This document shows positions 1 through 8,417 of a DNA stretch of 64,000 bases, in pieces. A model generated the notes under the pieces. The model ran no database searches. It was not told the DNA's origin and was given only the letters and a program-made list of their open reading frames with translations. Every line of letters begins with the position of its first letter. Within the stretch, counting starts at the first letter, position 1. The DNA is taken from assembly GCA_934434925.1 (NCBI GenBank), contig CAKSAC010000004.1:82559-146558 (forward strand), in the 5' to 3' direction. This DNA is from an uncultured Eubacteriales bacterium. Lineage in GTDB: Bacteria > Bacillota > Clostridia > Oscillospirales > CAG-272. The position numbers and the translations under genes are program-made.

Positions 1-111
1 GGCGGCGGTATAGCGGCGGCATCTTGCCAAGAACAACCGGTAGCGGGCCGGCCGGTTTTCCGGCCGGGCATCACGCCGCATTTTTTCCATCTTTCGGACT
101 TCTGCCATCAT
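1..111 (-). CDS. Possible 5' part of an uncharacterised gene, cut by window edge
   Basis: Just downstream of the DUF4432 gene an ATG at 111 (second ATG at 108) opens a frame that stays open to base 1, giving 37 very basic codons with many Arg and Met. The short gap to the upstream stop would suit a third gene of the beta-galactosidase operon. I see no clear Shine-Dalgarno sequence and recognise no domain in so short a stretch. A chance open frame in G+C-rich DNA is a real alternative. Confidence 0.25.
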   Translation of the reverse strand, partial: MMAEVRKMEKMRRDARPENRPARYRLFLARCRRYTAA

Positions 112-116
112 TTTGG

Positions 117-1205
117 TCAAAAACCGAGCGTTTCGATCTTTTTCCGCATGGCGGCGGTCGCGTCCGCGTCCAGCAGACCGGTCTCCATATGATAGGTCAC
201 GCTCTCGCCGGTGGCAAGATAGCGTTCATATCCATGCGCCTTGCAATAGAGATAGCCTTTATGTTCGCCCGTGGCAGGCAGAACCATTCCGAGGGCATCT
301 TCATCAGGGGTCCTGGCAATCCAACGAACGCCGAACGGCAGCTCCTCCGGATAATGACACACATAGACCGAATTCCCGTCCGGAAAGACCTGCATGGTAT
401 ACGCACGGCCGTTTTCATCCCCGACATAATGGCAGTTGAAAACGATCTCGGGCATATACGCCTGTCCGGGAGCGCCGATTTCATCCATCAGACCGGGGTC
501 CTTGTCAAGCCGGTCGAGATAAGCATTGGTTTTGGCCGCCCGCTGCGAATCATAGTTCGCGGGAACCTCATGGTTGACGACGATTGTATCGCGCGGAGCT
601 GTGTAAAAAAGACGGGAACCGTCCACCGGACGGTGGTTGATATGGCAGAGATAGAAATATTCCAACGGAAGGTCCTTGTGATTTTCAAAGCGAACGGTCA
701 CATCGAGAAGCGTCTTTCCTTCGTAAAGTTTTACCGTCGGGCAAAAAACATAATCGGCCTCAAAGCAACGCTTGTGCGAATAAATCCCGCTGATACCGAT
801 ATAACTGCCCTTTTCGTCTTCGCCGCAAAGGATACAGACATCGTGATAGCGCGCGATCGGCAGTTCTCCGTGCGGCAAATGCGTATCCTCCGCCGTCGGG
901 TTTCCCATCGCGGTCAGACCGCAGTGCATCAGGAACCCGCCGTACGTCTCTCCGTACGTTTCCCTGGCGGGCATCGGCTCGTCATAAATCGACTTCATGG
1001 TCAGTTCGCGGCCGAGGAATTCGGCGCGCCATACCATCTGCCCCATATACGGAAGCACAACGATATGGCCTTTGTCATTGGAAAGACGAACGGCCGAAAC
1101 GCCGGTCGAATAGACAAAAAGGGAGGCTGAGAGCGCGCCGGCGGTGAGAATCGCGGTTTCTTTTTCGGTAAAATATTCTTCTTTGAGACAGATTTTGGTT
1201 TCCAT
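117..1205 (-). CDS. DUF4432 family protein (galactose-mutarotase-like fold)
   Basis: A 362-residue protein of the DUF4432 / aldose-1-epimerase-like beta-sandwich family. Family traits visible are an N-terminal strand region with GHIVVLPYMGQMVW, the segment GGFLMHCGLTAMGNP, and a central FYLCHINHRPVDGSR motif. Family members are thought to bind sugars; no reaction can be assigned here. I chose the ATG at 1205 because GGAGGA lies at 1210-1215; an upstream ATG at 1223 lacks such a site. It lies 57 bp behind the GH2 beta-galactosidase on the same strand with no terminator between, so a role in handling sugars released by that enzyme is likely but inferred. Confidence 0.85.
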   Translation of the reverse strand: METKICLKEEYFTEKETAILTAGALSASLFVYSTGVSAVRLSNDKGHIVVLPYMGQMVWRAEFLGRELTMKSIYDEPMPARETYGETYGGFLMHCGLTAMGNPTAEDTHLPHGELPIARYHDVCILCGEDEKGSYIGISGIYSHKRCFEADYVFCPTVKLYEGKTLLDVTVRFENHKDLPLEYFYLCHINHRPVDGSRLFYTAPRDTIVVNHEVPANYDSQRAAKTNAYLDRLDKDPGLMDEIGAPGQAYMPEIVFNCHYVGDENGRAYTMQVFPDGNSVYVCHYPEELPFGVRWIARTPDEDALGMVLPATGEHKGYLYCKAHGYERYLATGESVTYHMETGLLDADATAAMRKKIETLGF

Positions 1206-1262
1206 ATATTCCTCCAAGAGCATTCAGTATCGATTACAGTGTATCACCGGGAGCCAGGAAAG

Positions 1263-4160
1263 TCAAGCCTTCCCGAACAACAGATCAAAGGAAAACGCTA
1301 TTTTCTTTTCGCTGAGTTGATACCGGACGGGGAGTTCCGGTCCGCAGGAATGGCTGCCGACCCCACGCATCCGATAATCAATATTCAGCACCGGCCTGTT
1401 CGTCGGTATGACCTCATGCCGATGGAGCGGGAAGGCGTCTGCCGCGCACGGAGAAAGCGAGAAGGAAAAATCAGCTTCCGAACAGGCAGTCACGCTCCCG
1501 GCGGTTCCGCTCAGGGTGACTTCCCGGGTATTTATATGGCTGCCGCCTTCCTGCGACTTGATATAGAGTACATACATATCGGGGAGAGGAGACTCGTAAA
1601 GACCGACCGTTGCAAGAAGTTTTTTGTCTTCATAGCATTCCGCCGGCCCGCGGCCGAAATAGCGGACATCGGTGTATTCGTCCGCCAGCGGGATCTGAAA
1701 ACCGTAGCGCCCAAGCAGATCGGGGCGGCCGTTTTCCTTCTGCTCCGCGCGGATGTCGGTATGCACCCGGCCGTCATCGTAGAAAGTATATCGCACCGTC
1801 GATTCCACACGCCAGCCGATCTCAACACACACATGCGCACCGCAAAGAGTAACGGTATTGCCGCTGACTCTCCGGTCACGGACAAAATAATAAACATGCT
1901 TTGCAAGATCGCCGACCGTGACCCGGTAGACCGGCGCGTTGAACCGGACATCGTTATCAATCGGAGCGCGATAGGTATTGAAGACGACCGGCGCGCGCAA
2001 AACTTCCCGTCCGCCGACGCGGATCGATGTAAACATTCCGTCTCGCCCGATACGATAATCGGCCCCCGGCGTTTTGACGGTAAAGGTTCCCCCGTCCTCG
2101 GTAATGCGCACATGAGAAGCCTCCGCCGGCAGGTCTTTGCGGTAGATATCCGAAAGAATGACCTGCCGGGTTGCGATTTTTTTCTCATCGCGGAAAAATT
2201 CAAAATTGACCGTCAGATAGCCGTCGCGACTGTCCGGAACCCGGATATCATAGGCGCGGGAGCCTCGGGCCGGGATTCCCGCAAGGTCAAGCGTACCGCC
2301 GGAAAGCACCCGGCCGTTTTCTTCTATCCGATAGCGGCAGCGTATGTCGTCAAGTGGAAGAAAATCGTATCGGTTTATGACGGTATATTGCCCGTTTTTA
2401 TACACGACATCGACAGGCGCGTACACCTCTTTGGTTTCCAGCATGCCGGAATTGATCCGCCGATCCGGCTCCACAAGCCCGTCCACGCAGAAATTGCCGT
2501 CATGCATGAATTCGCCGGACTCGCCCCCCCAACGATACACATCTCCGCCCATCCAGACAGCGTGGTCACACCATTCCCAGATGAAAGCGCCGAAGGCTTC
2601 ATCATACGCGTTGAGGATTTCCCAGTATTCCGAAAGGTCTCCGCAGGAGTTGCCCATTGCATGGGTGTATTCGCAAAGGACAAACGGCACGTGGCAAGCA
2701 TCGTTTTCCAACAGATTACGGCAATCGGTCGGGGGATAATACATCCGGGAATACATATCGACCTGCGGCACATCGAGATTCAGCCCTTCTTCCGTGGCGC
2801 GGCAACTGCCTTCATAATGCACGGGGCGCGTAGGGTCAACCGCATGCAGATAATCGGCCATGGCAATCAGATTGGCTCCCCAGCCGGCTTCATTCCCGAG
2901 CGACCAGGTGATAACGGAAGCGCGGTTTTTGTCTCTTTCATACATATTGGCCGCGCGTTCAAGATACATCGGGCGATACGCCTCGGTGTTCGGCAGGCGG
3001 TTCCAGTCGGAAAGAACCCACCGGGTGGAAGAACATTCATCCCCGTGCGTTTCGATATCGCATTCTTCCATGACGTACAGCCCGTACATGTCGCAAAGGA
3101 TCGGGAGCAGAGGGTGCGGCATATAGTGAGACGTGCGGATCGCGTTGATATTATTCTCCCGCATGATCCGGAGATCCTGCTCAATATCCGCAAGAGTTTC
3201 CACCCCGCCGCGCACCGTGGATGTGTGGCGGTTCACGCCGCGCATTTTGACGGGTCGGCCATTGATTTTGAAAATACGCCCGTCAATCGTAATCCGGCGT
3301 ACGCCGATGCGCTCTGTGATATGTTCACCGTTCCTAAAAATCTCCGCGCGATAAAGGTACGGCGTTTCGGCTGTCCAGAGCCGCACGTCGGGAATCCGGA
3401 AAACGACATCGGTTCCCTCCTGCTTTCCGATCACGCGTTCACCGTCCAGAAGAGTGATTTTTGCAGGCTTATCGCAATGAATGTCAATCCTGCCGACATC
3501 GCCTTCATAATCGGTCAGCACACGGTAATCGGTCAGATGGCCTTCGGGGCGGCGCAATATATAAACATCGCGGACAATGCCGGAGTACCGGAGTTTGTCC
3601 TGGTCTTCCAAATACGTGCCGGAACACCATTTGAAAACCAGCAGACGAATCTCGTTTTTCCCTGCGTGCAGATGCTCCGAAAGATCAAATTCGTGAATCA
3701 GGTGCGTACCGGTCGCGAAGCCGATCGGTTTCCCGTTCACCAAGAGATAATAACAACTGTCAACGCCCTCCAGCACGATATAATACTTGCCGGAAAGTGC
3801 GCCGGCGTCATATTCGGTAACATAGAGGCCACAGGGGTTTTCCCTGTCCACGAACGGCGGATTGTAGGGAATCGGGTAGTTACTGTTGGTATATTGTTCG
3901 TAGTCGTACCCGTTCTTCTGCCAGCAGGAAGGCACTTCGGTCACTTCCGTCGCCTCGGCATTTTCCGCCCCCGGAACATAATAAGGGAAATACCGGAAAC
4001 GCCACAAGGTCAGCATCTCCACCCGGTCGGAATCCTCCCGCCGGATGCTGTCGTTGAAGGAAGAAAACGGGATGTAATAGTTGCGGGGCGGCAACGCCCC
4101 CACGGATACCGTACAGTCCTCCAGCCATTCCGGGCGAATCGTGTTTTTTTCCTTATGCAT
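1263..4160 (-). CDS. Beta-galactosidase, glycoside hydrolase family 2
   Basis: A 965-residue GH2 enzyme of the LacZ type that hydrolyses terminal beta-galactosides with retention. The acid/base Glu is E424 in WSLGNEAGWG and the nucleophile is E497 in VLCEYTHAMGNS, both matching LacZ signatures. Domain order is N-terminal sugar-binding domain, immunoglobulin-like domain, TIM barrel (about 300-590), then a C-terminal beta-gal small-chain region with GRGPAECYEDKK. No signal peptide, so cytoplasmic. The ATG at 4160 is preceded by GGAG at 4167-4170; a longer in-frame extension to 4319 has no comparable site and would overlap the promoter. First gene of a two-gene operon with the DUF4432 gene. Substrate beyond beta-galactosides is not decided by sequence. 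Confidence 0.95.
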   Translation of the reverse strand: MHKEKNTIRPEWLEDCTVSVGALPPRNYYIPFSSFNDSIRREDSDRVEMLTLWRFRYFPYYVPGAENAEATEVTEVPSCWQKNGYDYEQYTNSNYPIPYNPPFVDRENPCGLYVTEYDAGALSGKYYIVLEGVDSCYYLLVNGKPIGFATGTHLIHEFDLSEHLHAGKNEIRLLVFKWCSGTYLEDQDKLRYSGIVRDVYILRRPEGHLTDYRVLTDYEGDVGRIDIHCDKPAKITLLDGERVIGKQEGTDVVFRIPDVRLWTAETPYLYRAEIFRNGEHITERIGVRRITIDGRIFKINGRPVKMRGVNRHTSTVRGGVETLADIEQDLRIMRENNINAIRTSHYMPHPLLPILCDMYGLYVMEECDIETHGDECSSTRWVLSDWNRLPNTEAYRPMYLERAANMYERDKNRASVITWSLGNEAGWGANLIAMADYLHAVDPTRPVHYEGSCRATEEGLNLDVPQVDMYSRMYYPPTDCRNLLENDACHVPFVLCEYTHAMGNSCGDLSEYWEILNAYDEAFGAFIWEWCDHAVWMGGDVYRWGGESGEFMHDGNFCVDGLVEPDRRINSGMLETKEVYAPVDVVYKNGQYTVINRYDFLPLDDIRCRYRIEENGRVLSGGTLDLAGIPARGSRAYDIRVPDSRDGYLTVNFEFFRDEKKIATRQVILSDIYRKDLPAEASHVRITEDGGTFTVKTPGADYRIGRDGMFTSIRVGGREVLRAPVVFNTYRAPIDNDVRFNAPVYRVTVGDLAKHVYYFVRDRRVSGNTVTLCGAHVCVEIGWRVESTVRYTFYDDGRVHTDIRAEQKENGRPDLLGRYGFQIPLADEYTDVRYFGRGPAECYEDKKLLATVGLYESPLPDMYVLYIKSQEGGSHINTREVTLSGTAGSVTACSEADFSFSLSPCAADAFPLHRHEVIPTNRPVLNIDYRMRGVGSHSCGPELPVRYQLSEKKIAFSFDLLFGKA

Positions 4161-4323
4161 ATTTTTCTCCTTGCTGTAACTTTTATCGTTTTTCCGTTGC
4201 ACTGTATGATAGTCCGAGAGTTTTCCGGTTTGTTTCGTTCGGGGGAACGGAAAAAAGCGGGAGCCGGACGCCGGATCTATTTGCCGGCCCGCGTTCATTC
4301 GGCAATCATCCGGCTGCATTCAT

Positions 4324-4352
4324 ATTATACGCCCCTGTCCTTTGGGTGTCAA
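4324..4352 (-). promoter_or_regulatory. SigA promoter of the beta-galactosidase operon
   Basis: Read on the minus strand, TTGACA (4352-4347), a 17-nt spacer and TATAAT (4329-4324) form a perfect consensus promoter. The start site would be near 4317, giving a leader of about 157 nt. The -35 box lies inside the more gene-proximal copy of a 26-nt direct repeat. Confidence 0.8.
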
Positions 4353-4412
4353 GCAATATTTCCCGGGCCGTGAAAAAACCCTTTCAGGTGTCAAGCAATA
4401 TTTCCCGGGCCG
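4345..4412. repeat. Two 26-nt direct repeats overlapping the -35 box
   Basis: The same 26-nt sequence occurs at 4345-4370 and 4387-4412, 42 nt apart, nearly four helical turns. Each copy carries TTGACA on the minus strand, but only the gene-proximal copy has a -10 box at the right distance. The copies may be operator sites or just a local duplication. Confidence 0.7.
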
Positions 4413-4457
4413 CGATAAAAGGCCGCCTTCCCGCCCGCCGGCCGAGCGGAAGGCCCT

Positions 4458-4495
4458 TAAAAGAAAACGAACCCCGTCTTGTTTTCAGGGTTCGT
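4458..4495 (-). terminator. Terminator after tRNA-Val
   Basis: Minus-strand hairpin with arms ACGAACCC and GGGTTCGT (4495-4488 and 4475-4468), followed by a T-rich run TTTTCTTTT. It would end the tRNA transcript before the beta-galactosidase promoter. Confidence 0.7.
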
Positions 4496-4507
4496 ATTAT
4501 TGGCGTA

Positions 4508-4584
4508 TGGTGGACACAGGGGGGCTCGAACCCTCGACCTTACGGATGTGAACCGTACGCTCTAACCAACTGAGCTATGCGTCC
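4508..4584 (-). tRNA. tRNA-Val(CAC)
   Basis: The minus strand folds as a full cloverleaf. The acceptor stem is GGACGCA/TGTGTCC, the anticodon stem is TACGG/CCGTA with loop TTCACAT (anticodon CAC, reading GUG), and the T-loop is TTCGAGC. One A-C mismatch is seen in the T stem. The 3' CCA is encoded (4510-4508). Confidence 0.93.
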
Positions 4585-4736
4585 GTACCCTTCAAGTATA
4601 GCATAGGTTTTTTCTTTTGTAAAGGGGATTTTCAAAAAAAGTTTCTTTCTTTCTTTTTTCGTCGGAAAGACATTGCAGATATTGACGTGCGCTCCTGAAA
4701 GTATCGTCAGAAATTTACCTGTTCTTTCATTTTCTA

Positions 4737-4765
4737 TTGCAAAAGCGACCCGGCTTTGGTATAAT
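4737..4765 (+). promoter_or_regulatory. Promoter of the larA-like operon
   Basis: TTGCAA (4737-4742), a 17-nt spacer and TATAAT (4760-4765) lie 46 nt before the start codon of the LarA-family gene. No other gene stands between. Confidence 0.7.
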
Positions 4766-4811
4766 TATTCTGTAAAAGCATGGGACGCTCCCGTCCCGGA
4801 AAGCAGGTTTT

Positions 4812-6056
4812 ATGTTCAAGACAAGCGACCGCGCGATACAGGACGCGGAACTGAAACAAATCCTCGCCGATTCTCTGAAGGGGCGAAAACTCAAAAAAGT
4901 CCTGCTCCTCCCGCCCGACTACACCCGCATGTATTCGGGGGCCGGTAAAATCACTGCCTATTATTATGAAATGTTGAAGGATACTTGCGAAGTCGATGTG
5001 ATGCCCGCCCTCGGCACGCACCTCCCCATGACTGAAGAAGAATGCGACGCGTTCTTTCTCGGTATGATCCCGTTTGAACGGATTCTCGTCCATAACTGGC
5101 GTACCGACGTTGTGAAGATCGGCGAAGTGCCTGCGGCGTTCGTGCGCGAAGTCTCCGAGGGGCTGGTGGATCAGTCGATCGACGTGGAGGTAAATCGGCG
5201 CATCATGGACCCGTCCTACGATCTGATTATTTCTGCGGGGCAGGTCGTGCCGCATGAAGTTGTCGGCATGGCTAACTATTCCAAAAATATTTTTGTCGGT
5301 TGCGGCGGGAGCAGTATGATCAACAGTTCCCATATGCTCGGCGCCTTCTACGGGCTTGAACGCATTATGGGACGCGATTTTTCGCCTGTGCGCCGGGTCT
5401 TTGACTACGCGCAAGAGCATTTCCTGTCCGATATTCCTCTTCTCTATGTGCTGACCGTCACGACCAATACCGGGGAGACCACCAATCTGCACGGTATCTA
5501 TATCGGCAACCGCCGCGAACTCTTTGAAATGGCGGTGGCACAAAGTCAGCAGAAGAACCTCAACCATATGAAAAAACCGCTCAAAAAAGTGGTGGTGTAT
5601 CTTGACCCGCGCGAATTCAAGAGCACCTGGCTCGGCAACAAGGCCGTTTACCGTACCCGGATGGCAATCGCCGACGACGGTGAGCTGATCATCCTGGCTC
5701 CCGGGGTCAAAATGTTCGGTGAAGACCCGGAGAATGATCGCTTGATTCGCAAATACGGCTATGTCGGGCGGGAGCGCGTGCTGGAGCTGGTGAAAGAAAA
5801 CGCCGATTTGCAGGAAAACATGTCTGTTGCGGCGCACCTGATTCACGGCTCTTCCGACGGCCGGTTCCGTATCGTCTACTGCACAAAACAACTCAGCGAG
5901 CAAGAAGTGCGTGGCGCGGCTTTTGATTATCTGCCTTATGATGAAGTCGTAAAGAAATATGACCCCGCCGTGTTGACGGACGGGTTCCATGTGATCGACG
6001 GCGAAGAGATTTTCTATATCAGCAATCCGGCGCTCGGACTCTGGACGAGGGACTGA
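4812..6056 (+). CDS. LarA-family nickel-pincer racemase/epimerase homologue
   Basis: A 414-residue DUF2088/LarA-type protein. LarA of Lactobacillus plantarum racemises lactate with a nickel-pincer nucleotide covalently held by Lys184 and ligated by His200, with His108 and His174 as acid/base residues. Equivalents are visible here as H70 (ALGTH), H148 (VPH), K158 and H174: the H-to-K spacing (10) and K-to-H spacing (16) equal those of LarA. The nucleotide-binding PDxTR motif is PDYTR at 35-39. The Gly-rich loop around the Lys differs from classic LarA (ANYSKNIF), so the substrate is probably not lactate. It heads an operon with gnd and a KDG-kinase-like gene, suggesting a sugar-derived hydroxy acid. 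LarB, LarC and LarE are not in the window. Confidence 0.85.
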   Translation: MFKTSDRAIQDAELKQILADSLKGRKLKKVLLLPPDYTRMYSGAGKITAYYYEMLKDTCEVDVMPALGTHLPMTEEECDAFFLGMIPFERILVHNWRTDVVKIGEVPAAFVREVSEGLVDQSIDVEVNRRIMDPSYDLIISAGQVVPHEVVGMANYSKNIFVGCGGSSMINSSHMLGAFYGLERIMGRDFSPVRRVFDYAQEHFLSDIPLLYVLTVTTNTGETTNLHGIYIGNRRELFEMAVAQSQQKNLNHMKKPLKKVVVYLDPREFKSTWLGNKAVYRTRMAIADDGELIILAPGVKMFGEDPENDRLIRKYGYVGRERVLELVKENADLQENMSVAAHLIHGSSDGRFRIVYCTKQLSEQEVRGAAFDYLPYDEVVKKYDPAVLTDGFHVIDGEEIFYISNPALGLWTRD

Positions 6057-6057
6057 A

Positions 6058-6927
6058 ATGAGCGAAGGTATCATTGATCTGCACACGCATTCCCGCTATT
6101 CGGACGGTTCCATGACGCCGACCGAACTCGTCAACCACGCGAAAGCGTCCGGAATTGCGGCCATTGCCCTTTCCGACCATGACAGCGTCGGCGGTGTGCG
6201 CGAAGCCATGGCTGCCGGAGAGCGCGTCGGCGTTGAGGTCATTCCGGCGATTGAACTCTCGGTTATTTCCGCAACCGAAACGCACATCCTCGGTTATTTC
6301 ATCGATCCGGATTCTCCGGCCATTGCGCTGGCAATGGAAAAAATCCTTGCCACCCGCCGGCATCGTTCGGAAGAAACCTGTCGTCTTCTGAACGAACTCG
6401 GCTTTCCCGTCACGATGGAGGAGGCCGAAGAGCTGGCCGGGGGCGAAATGCTCTGCCGGGCGCACTTTGCGCGCCTGCTCCAAAACAAGGGGCTTGTTTC
6501 CTCGGTCAAGGAGGCTTTTGACAAATATCTCGCCAACGGCCGCCCGGCAAACTGCAATATCCAGGCCATCACCGACCAGGAAGCCATCCGGCTGATTCAT
6601 GCGGCCGGCGGCATTGCATTTGTCGCGCATCTGCATCTTATCCGCCTGTCAGATGAGGAGCTGTTCACCTATCTTTCGGGCCTGAAAGAAGCGGGCCTCG
6701 ACGGTATCGAAGGATACTACACCGAATACACGCCAAAAATGCAGGAAAATTTTCAAGGTATGGCCCGGACGCTCGGCTTGCAGATTTCCGGCGGAACCGA
6801 TTTTCACGCGGCGATGAAACCGCACATTGCGATCGGGCGCGGCCTCGGGAATCTTTCTATTCCCTATTCTGTTCTGGAAAAGATGAAAAAATATTATAAT
6901 ACAAAAAAGGAAGGTACACGCAAATGA
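6058..6927 (+). CDS. PHP domain phosphoesterase (TrpH/YciV type)
   Basis: A 289-residue PHP-superfamily protein expected to use a multi-metal centre to hydrolyse a phosphoester. Metal-ligand motifs are present in order: DLHTHSRYSDG (7-17), SDHDSVGG (39-46), Glu66 in AIELS, AHLHLIR near 195, and GTDFHA near 255. Relatives include E. coli RNase AM (YciV) and nucleoside 3',5'-bisphosphate phosphatases; which activity applies is not decided. The start follows the larA-like stop after one base, and the 3' end overlaps gnd by 4 bp (ATGA), so translation is probably coupled. Confidence 0.88.
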   Translation: MSEGIIDLHTHSRYSDGSMTPTELVNHAKASGIAAIALSDHDSVGGVREAMAAGERVGVEVIPAIELSVISATETHILGYFIDPDSPAIALAMEKILATRRHRSEETCRLLNELGFPVTMEEAEELAGGEMLCRAHFARLLQNKGLVSSVKEAFDKYLANGRPANCNIQAITDQEAIRLIHAAGGIAFVAHLHLIRLSDEELFTYLSGLKEAGLDGIEGYYTEYTPKMQENFQGMARTLGLQISGGTDFHAAMKPHIAIGRGLGNLSIPYSVLEKMKKYYNTKKEGTRK

Positions 6928-8375
6928 AAAAGTCGGATATTGGTCTGATCGGTCTTGCGGTCATGGGTGAAAACCTTGTTATCAATATGGAGAGCAAGGG
7001 CTTCACCGTTTCGGTCTACAACCGCACGACCGATAAAGTGAAAAAGTTCGTAGAGGGACGCGCCAAAGGCAAAAACATCGTCGGCACGTATTCCCTTGAA
7101 GAACTGGTTGCCAGCCTCGAAAAACCCCGGAAGATCATGATGATGGTCAAGGCCGGCGCGGCTGTTGACGAAATGATTGACAAATTGCTTCCGCTCCTTG
7201 ATGACGGAGATATCCTGATCGACGGAGGCAACTCCCACTTCCCCGACACGGCCCGCCGTACCGCTTATGTGGAGAGCAAAGGCAAACTTTATATCGGCAC
7301 GGGTGTTTCCGGCGGTGAAGAAGGCGCACTCAACGGCCCGAGCCTGATGCCCGGCGGTTCTCCTGCCGCATGGCCCTATGTCAAACCGATTCTCCAAGCC
7401 ATCTGCGCCAAGGTCGAAGACGGTTCCCCCTGCTGTGACTGGGTCGGCGAAAACGGTGCCGGTCATTTTGTCAAGATGGTACATAACGGCATCGAATACG
7501 GCGACATGCAGATGATTTGCGAAGCCTATCAGCTGATGCGCGATTATCTCGGCATGAATGATGATGAAATGCACGATGTTTTTGCCGACTGGAATGAAAA
7601 GGAACTCGACAGTTATCTCATTGAGATTACCAAAGACATTCTTGCCTACAAAGATGAGGACGGTTCGCCGCTTGTTGAAAAGATCCTCGATACGGCCGGA
7701 CAAAAAGGAACCGGCAAATGGACCGGCATTGCCGCTTTGGACGAAGGTGTGCCGCTGACCCTGATCGGCGAAGCGGTCTTTGCCCGTTGCCTGAGTGCCA
7801 TGAAGGAAGAAAGAGTGATGGCTTCCGGCGTTCTCACCGGCCCGAAGCCCGAATTCCACGGAGACAAAGCCGCCTTCATCGAAGACATCAAGAATGCTCT
7901 TTTTGCCGCCAAAATCGTTTCGTATGCGCAGGGCTACACCCTGATGCGCTCGGCTGCCAAGACATACGGCTGGAACCTGAACTACGGCGGCATCGCCCTG
8001 ATGTGGCGCGGCGGCTGTATCATCCGCAGCGTATTCCTCGGCAAGATCAAAGAAGCCTTTGATAACAACCCCGAATTGCCGAACCTGTTGCTCGACCCCT
8101 ACTTCAAGGACGTTATCGAAAAGGCGCAGGCCGGGTGGAGACGCGTTTGCTCCGCCGCTATGATGAACGGTATTCCGATGCCTGCCATGTCCTCTGCCCT
8201 TTCGTATTACGACGGCTATCGTTGCGCCCGCCTCCCCGCCAACCTGCTCCAGGCACAACGCGACTACTTCGGCGCACATACCTATGAACGCATTGACGCT
8301 CCCCGCGGTCAGTTCTTCCATACCAACTGGACCGGCAAAGGCGGCGACACGGCCGCGACCCAGTATTCGGTCTGA
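6924..8375 (+). CDS. gnd: 6-phosphogluconate dehydrogenase, decarboxylating
   Basis: A 483-residue 6PGDH that oxidises 6-phosphogluconate to ribulose 5-phosphate, CO2 and NAD(P)H in the pentose phosphate pathway. The N-terminal Rossmann motif GLAVMGENL and NRTTDKV precede the substrate motif GTGVSGGEEGA and the catalytic HFVKMVHNGIEYGDMQ. The C-terminal helical domain ends with HTNWTGKGGDTAATQYSV. Length is normal for the long (E. coli-like) form. The start overlaps the PHP gene by 4 bp. Glucose-6-phosphate dehydrogenase is not encoded nearby. Confidence 0.97.
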   Translation: MKKSDIGLIGLAVMGENLVINMESKGFTVSVYNRTTDKVKKFVEGRAKGKNIVGTYSLEELVASLEKPRKIMMMVKAGAAVDEMIDKLLPLLDDGDILIDGGNSHFPDTARRTAYVESKGKLYIGTGVSGGEEGALNGPSLMPGGSPAAWPYVKPILQAICAKVEDGSPCCDWVGENGAGHFVKMVHNGIEYGDMQMICEAYQLMRDYLGMNDDEMHDVFADWNEKELDSYLIEITKDILAYKDEDGSPLVEKILDTAGQKGTGKWTGIAALDEGVPLTLIGEAVFARCLSAMKEERVMASGVLTGPKPEFHGDKAAFIEDIKNALFAAKIVSYAQGYTLMRSAAKTYGWNLNYGGIALMWRGGCIIRSVFLGKIKEAFDNNPELPNLLLDPYFKDVIEKAQAGWRRVCSAAMMNGIPMPAMSSALSYYDGYRCARLPANLLQAQRDYFGAHTYERIDAPRGQFFHTNWTGKGGDTAATQYSV

Positions 8376-8417
8376 ACCGTCTCGCCGGAAAATCATATCA
8401 TTTCAGGAGGGAAACCC

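Noticed and set aside
24..1130. Long plus-strand open frame opposite the DUF4432 gene
   Set aside because: It mirrors a recognisable family protein on the minus strand, lacks an RBS and has Arg/His-rich composition typical of antisense frames in G+C-rich DNA.
1239..4373. 1044-codon plus-strand frame opposite the beta-galactosidase
   Set aside because: The minus strand has intact GH2 catalytic motifs, a promoter and an RBS; the plus frame shows no domain.
4734..8396. Long minus-strand frames opposite larA-like, PHP and gnd
   Set aside because: All are antisense shadows of genes with clear family motifs.
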